Below are positions 5,654 through 6,235 of a stretch of DNA of 6,235 nucleotides, piece after piece; the first letter of the stretch is position 1, and every line of letters begins with the position of its first letter. A model generated the notes under the pieces. It did not search any database. It had not been told where the DNA came from and saw only the letters and a list, made by a program, of their open reading frames with translations. The DNA is from Desulfitobacterium sp. GTDB taxonomy: Bacteria; Bacillota; Desulfitobacteriia; Desulfitobacteriales; Desulfitobacteriaceae. The translations under genes were made by a program, and so were the position numbers. The DNA lies in contig JAAZLD010000203.1 in assembly GCA_012799495.1 (NCBI GenBank), forward strand, positions 1-6,235, in the 5' to 3' direction.

Positions 5654-6235
5654 CTACTTGGCGGCAGGGTTATCAATACCAAAATGCTCTCCAAATTGTC
5701 CGTTCTCAACCATAATCCCTGCTCCCGGAGTCATAGATCCGCCACCTTCGGCAATTCCTGGGATAACGGTAGTAATAACATCACCAGTTGCTTTGCCATC
5801 ATAAGGACATACTGCTCTCATTCCTTCGAGAATCTTAGCAGGATCATCAACAACACCAGCTTTTTCAATTCCTCTTGCCAATAACATCATATGGTCGTAG
5901 TTCTTACTGCCTTCCCAAGTAGGCATCTTGCCATCGTATTTTGCTTTAAACATCTCGATAAAGGGGCCAACTCCATCACTAGGATAGTATTCAAGTGGAG
6001 TAACACCAATAGCTCCTTCTAAATCTTTAAGATCGATATATTGAATGATTTGGTCCATTTTAGCTTGGTCCATGATGATAAAGCCACCTTCAAAACCTTG
6101 TTGTCTAGCTTCCTTAATAACCATAGCAGTTGGTTGGGAAGGTCCTCCCACAAACATAACATCAGGATTAGCTGCTAGGGCATTGCTTACATAAGAGCTA
6201 AAGTCTACTTCCTTGTTGTAATCAACAGGAATATC
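5654..6235 (-). CDS. livK: Branched-chain amino acid-type ABC transporter substrate-binding protein (LivK-like, 5' part outside the window)
   Basis: The C-terminal 193 residues of a type I periplasmic binding protein (Peripla_BP_6 type) are present; the frame is open through base 6235, so the Met at 6157 is internal and not the start. The fragment begins DIPVDYNKEVDFSSYVSNAL and continues with NPDVMFVGGPSQPTAMVIKE (fragment residues 23-42) and ARQQGFEGGF (43-52), the alternating strand/helix pattern of this fold. It then has YDHMMLLARGIEKAGVVDDP and a TGDV segment near the end, as in LivK/LivJ relatives. The signal peptide or lipobox and the N-terminal ligand residues are outside the window, so the substrate cannot be judged. 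Candidates are branched-chain amino acids, other amino acids, or small organic and aromatic acids bound by relatives. The gene ends with tandem TAG TAG stops and is followed by an intrinsic terminator. A livK symbol is given by family and position only. Confidence 0.9.
   Translation of the reverse strand, partial: DIPVDYNKEVDFSSYVSNALAANPDVMFVGGPSQPTAMVIKEARQQGFEGGFIIMDQAKMDQIIQYIDLKDLEGAIGVTPLEYYPSDGVGPFIEMFKAKYDGKMPTWEGSKNYDHMMLLARGIEKAGVVDDPAKILEGMRAVCPYDGKATGDVITTVIPGIAEGGGSMTPGAGIMVENGQFGEHFGIDNPAAK

Noticed and set aside
5684..5884. Plus-strand open frame of 66 codons
   Set aside because: It is wholly antisense to the well-supported livK coding region and has no family features.
6155..6157. 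Start of the binding-protein gene at ATG 6157
   Set aside because: The frame stays open to the window edge, and the upstream residues match the binding-protein fold. This Met is internal.

Overview
All seven genes in this window lie on the minus strand, so transcription runs from high to low coordinates. The order is: substrate-binding protein (livK-like, 5' part outside the window) – intrinsic terminator – MaoC-family hydratase – methyl-accepting chemotaxis protein (MCP) – livH – livM – livG – livF (last few codons outside the window). Together these form a branched-chain-amino-acid-type (HAAT/Liv) ABC importer operon with two extra genes between the binding protein and the first permease.

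The organism is probably a low-to-moderate GC Bacillota, most likely an anaerobic clostridial lineage such as a Peptococcaceae-like bacterium. The support is strong purine-rich Shine-Dalgarno sites (AAAGGGG, AAAGGAG, runs of G), very tight gene packing, AT-rich codon use, and an MCP whose cytoplasmic hairpin has about 22 heptads per arm (44H class, common in Firmicutes). This is inference. No rRNA or other taxonomic marker is present.

Layout: 6235-5654 is the C-terminal 193 residues of the binding protein. 5636-5580 is a long hairpin plus T-run, oriented to stop transcripts leaving livK. 5552-5148 is a single-hotdog MaoC hydratase with the Asp/His catalytic motif. 5147-5060 is an 87-88 bp gap with no convincing promoter. 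5059-3380 is a complete two-TM MCP. 3366-2503 is LivH, 2502-1435 LivM, 1451-687 LivG and 694-1 LivF. From the MCP onwards the genes are almost contiguous: 13 bp before livH, 0 bp between livH and livM, a 17 bp overlap of livM and livG, and an 8 bp overlap of livG and livF. This points to one transcript and translational coupling.

Likely working model (inference): the lipid-anchored or secreted binding protein captures an amino acid or small organic acid. LivH/LivM form the channel and LivG/LivF power it. The internal terminator would let the binding protein be made in excess over the membrane parts. The MCP may report the same ligand, or the loaded binding protein, to the chemotaxis system. 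The MaoC hydratase may act on an acyl-CoA derived from the imported compound. The most unusual molecular detail is LivG, whose ABC signature motif reads ISQEA in place of LSxGQ although its Walker A, Walker B and H-loop are intact. I found no CRISPR array, RNA gene or intact mobile element, and no gene-free stretch longer than about 100 bases.
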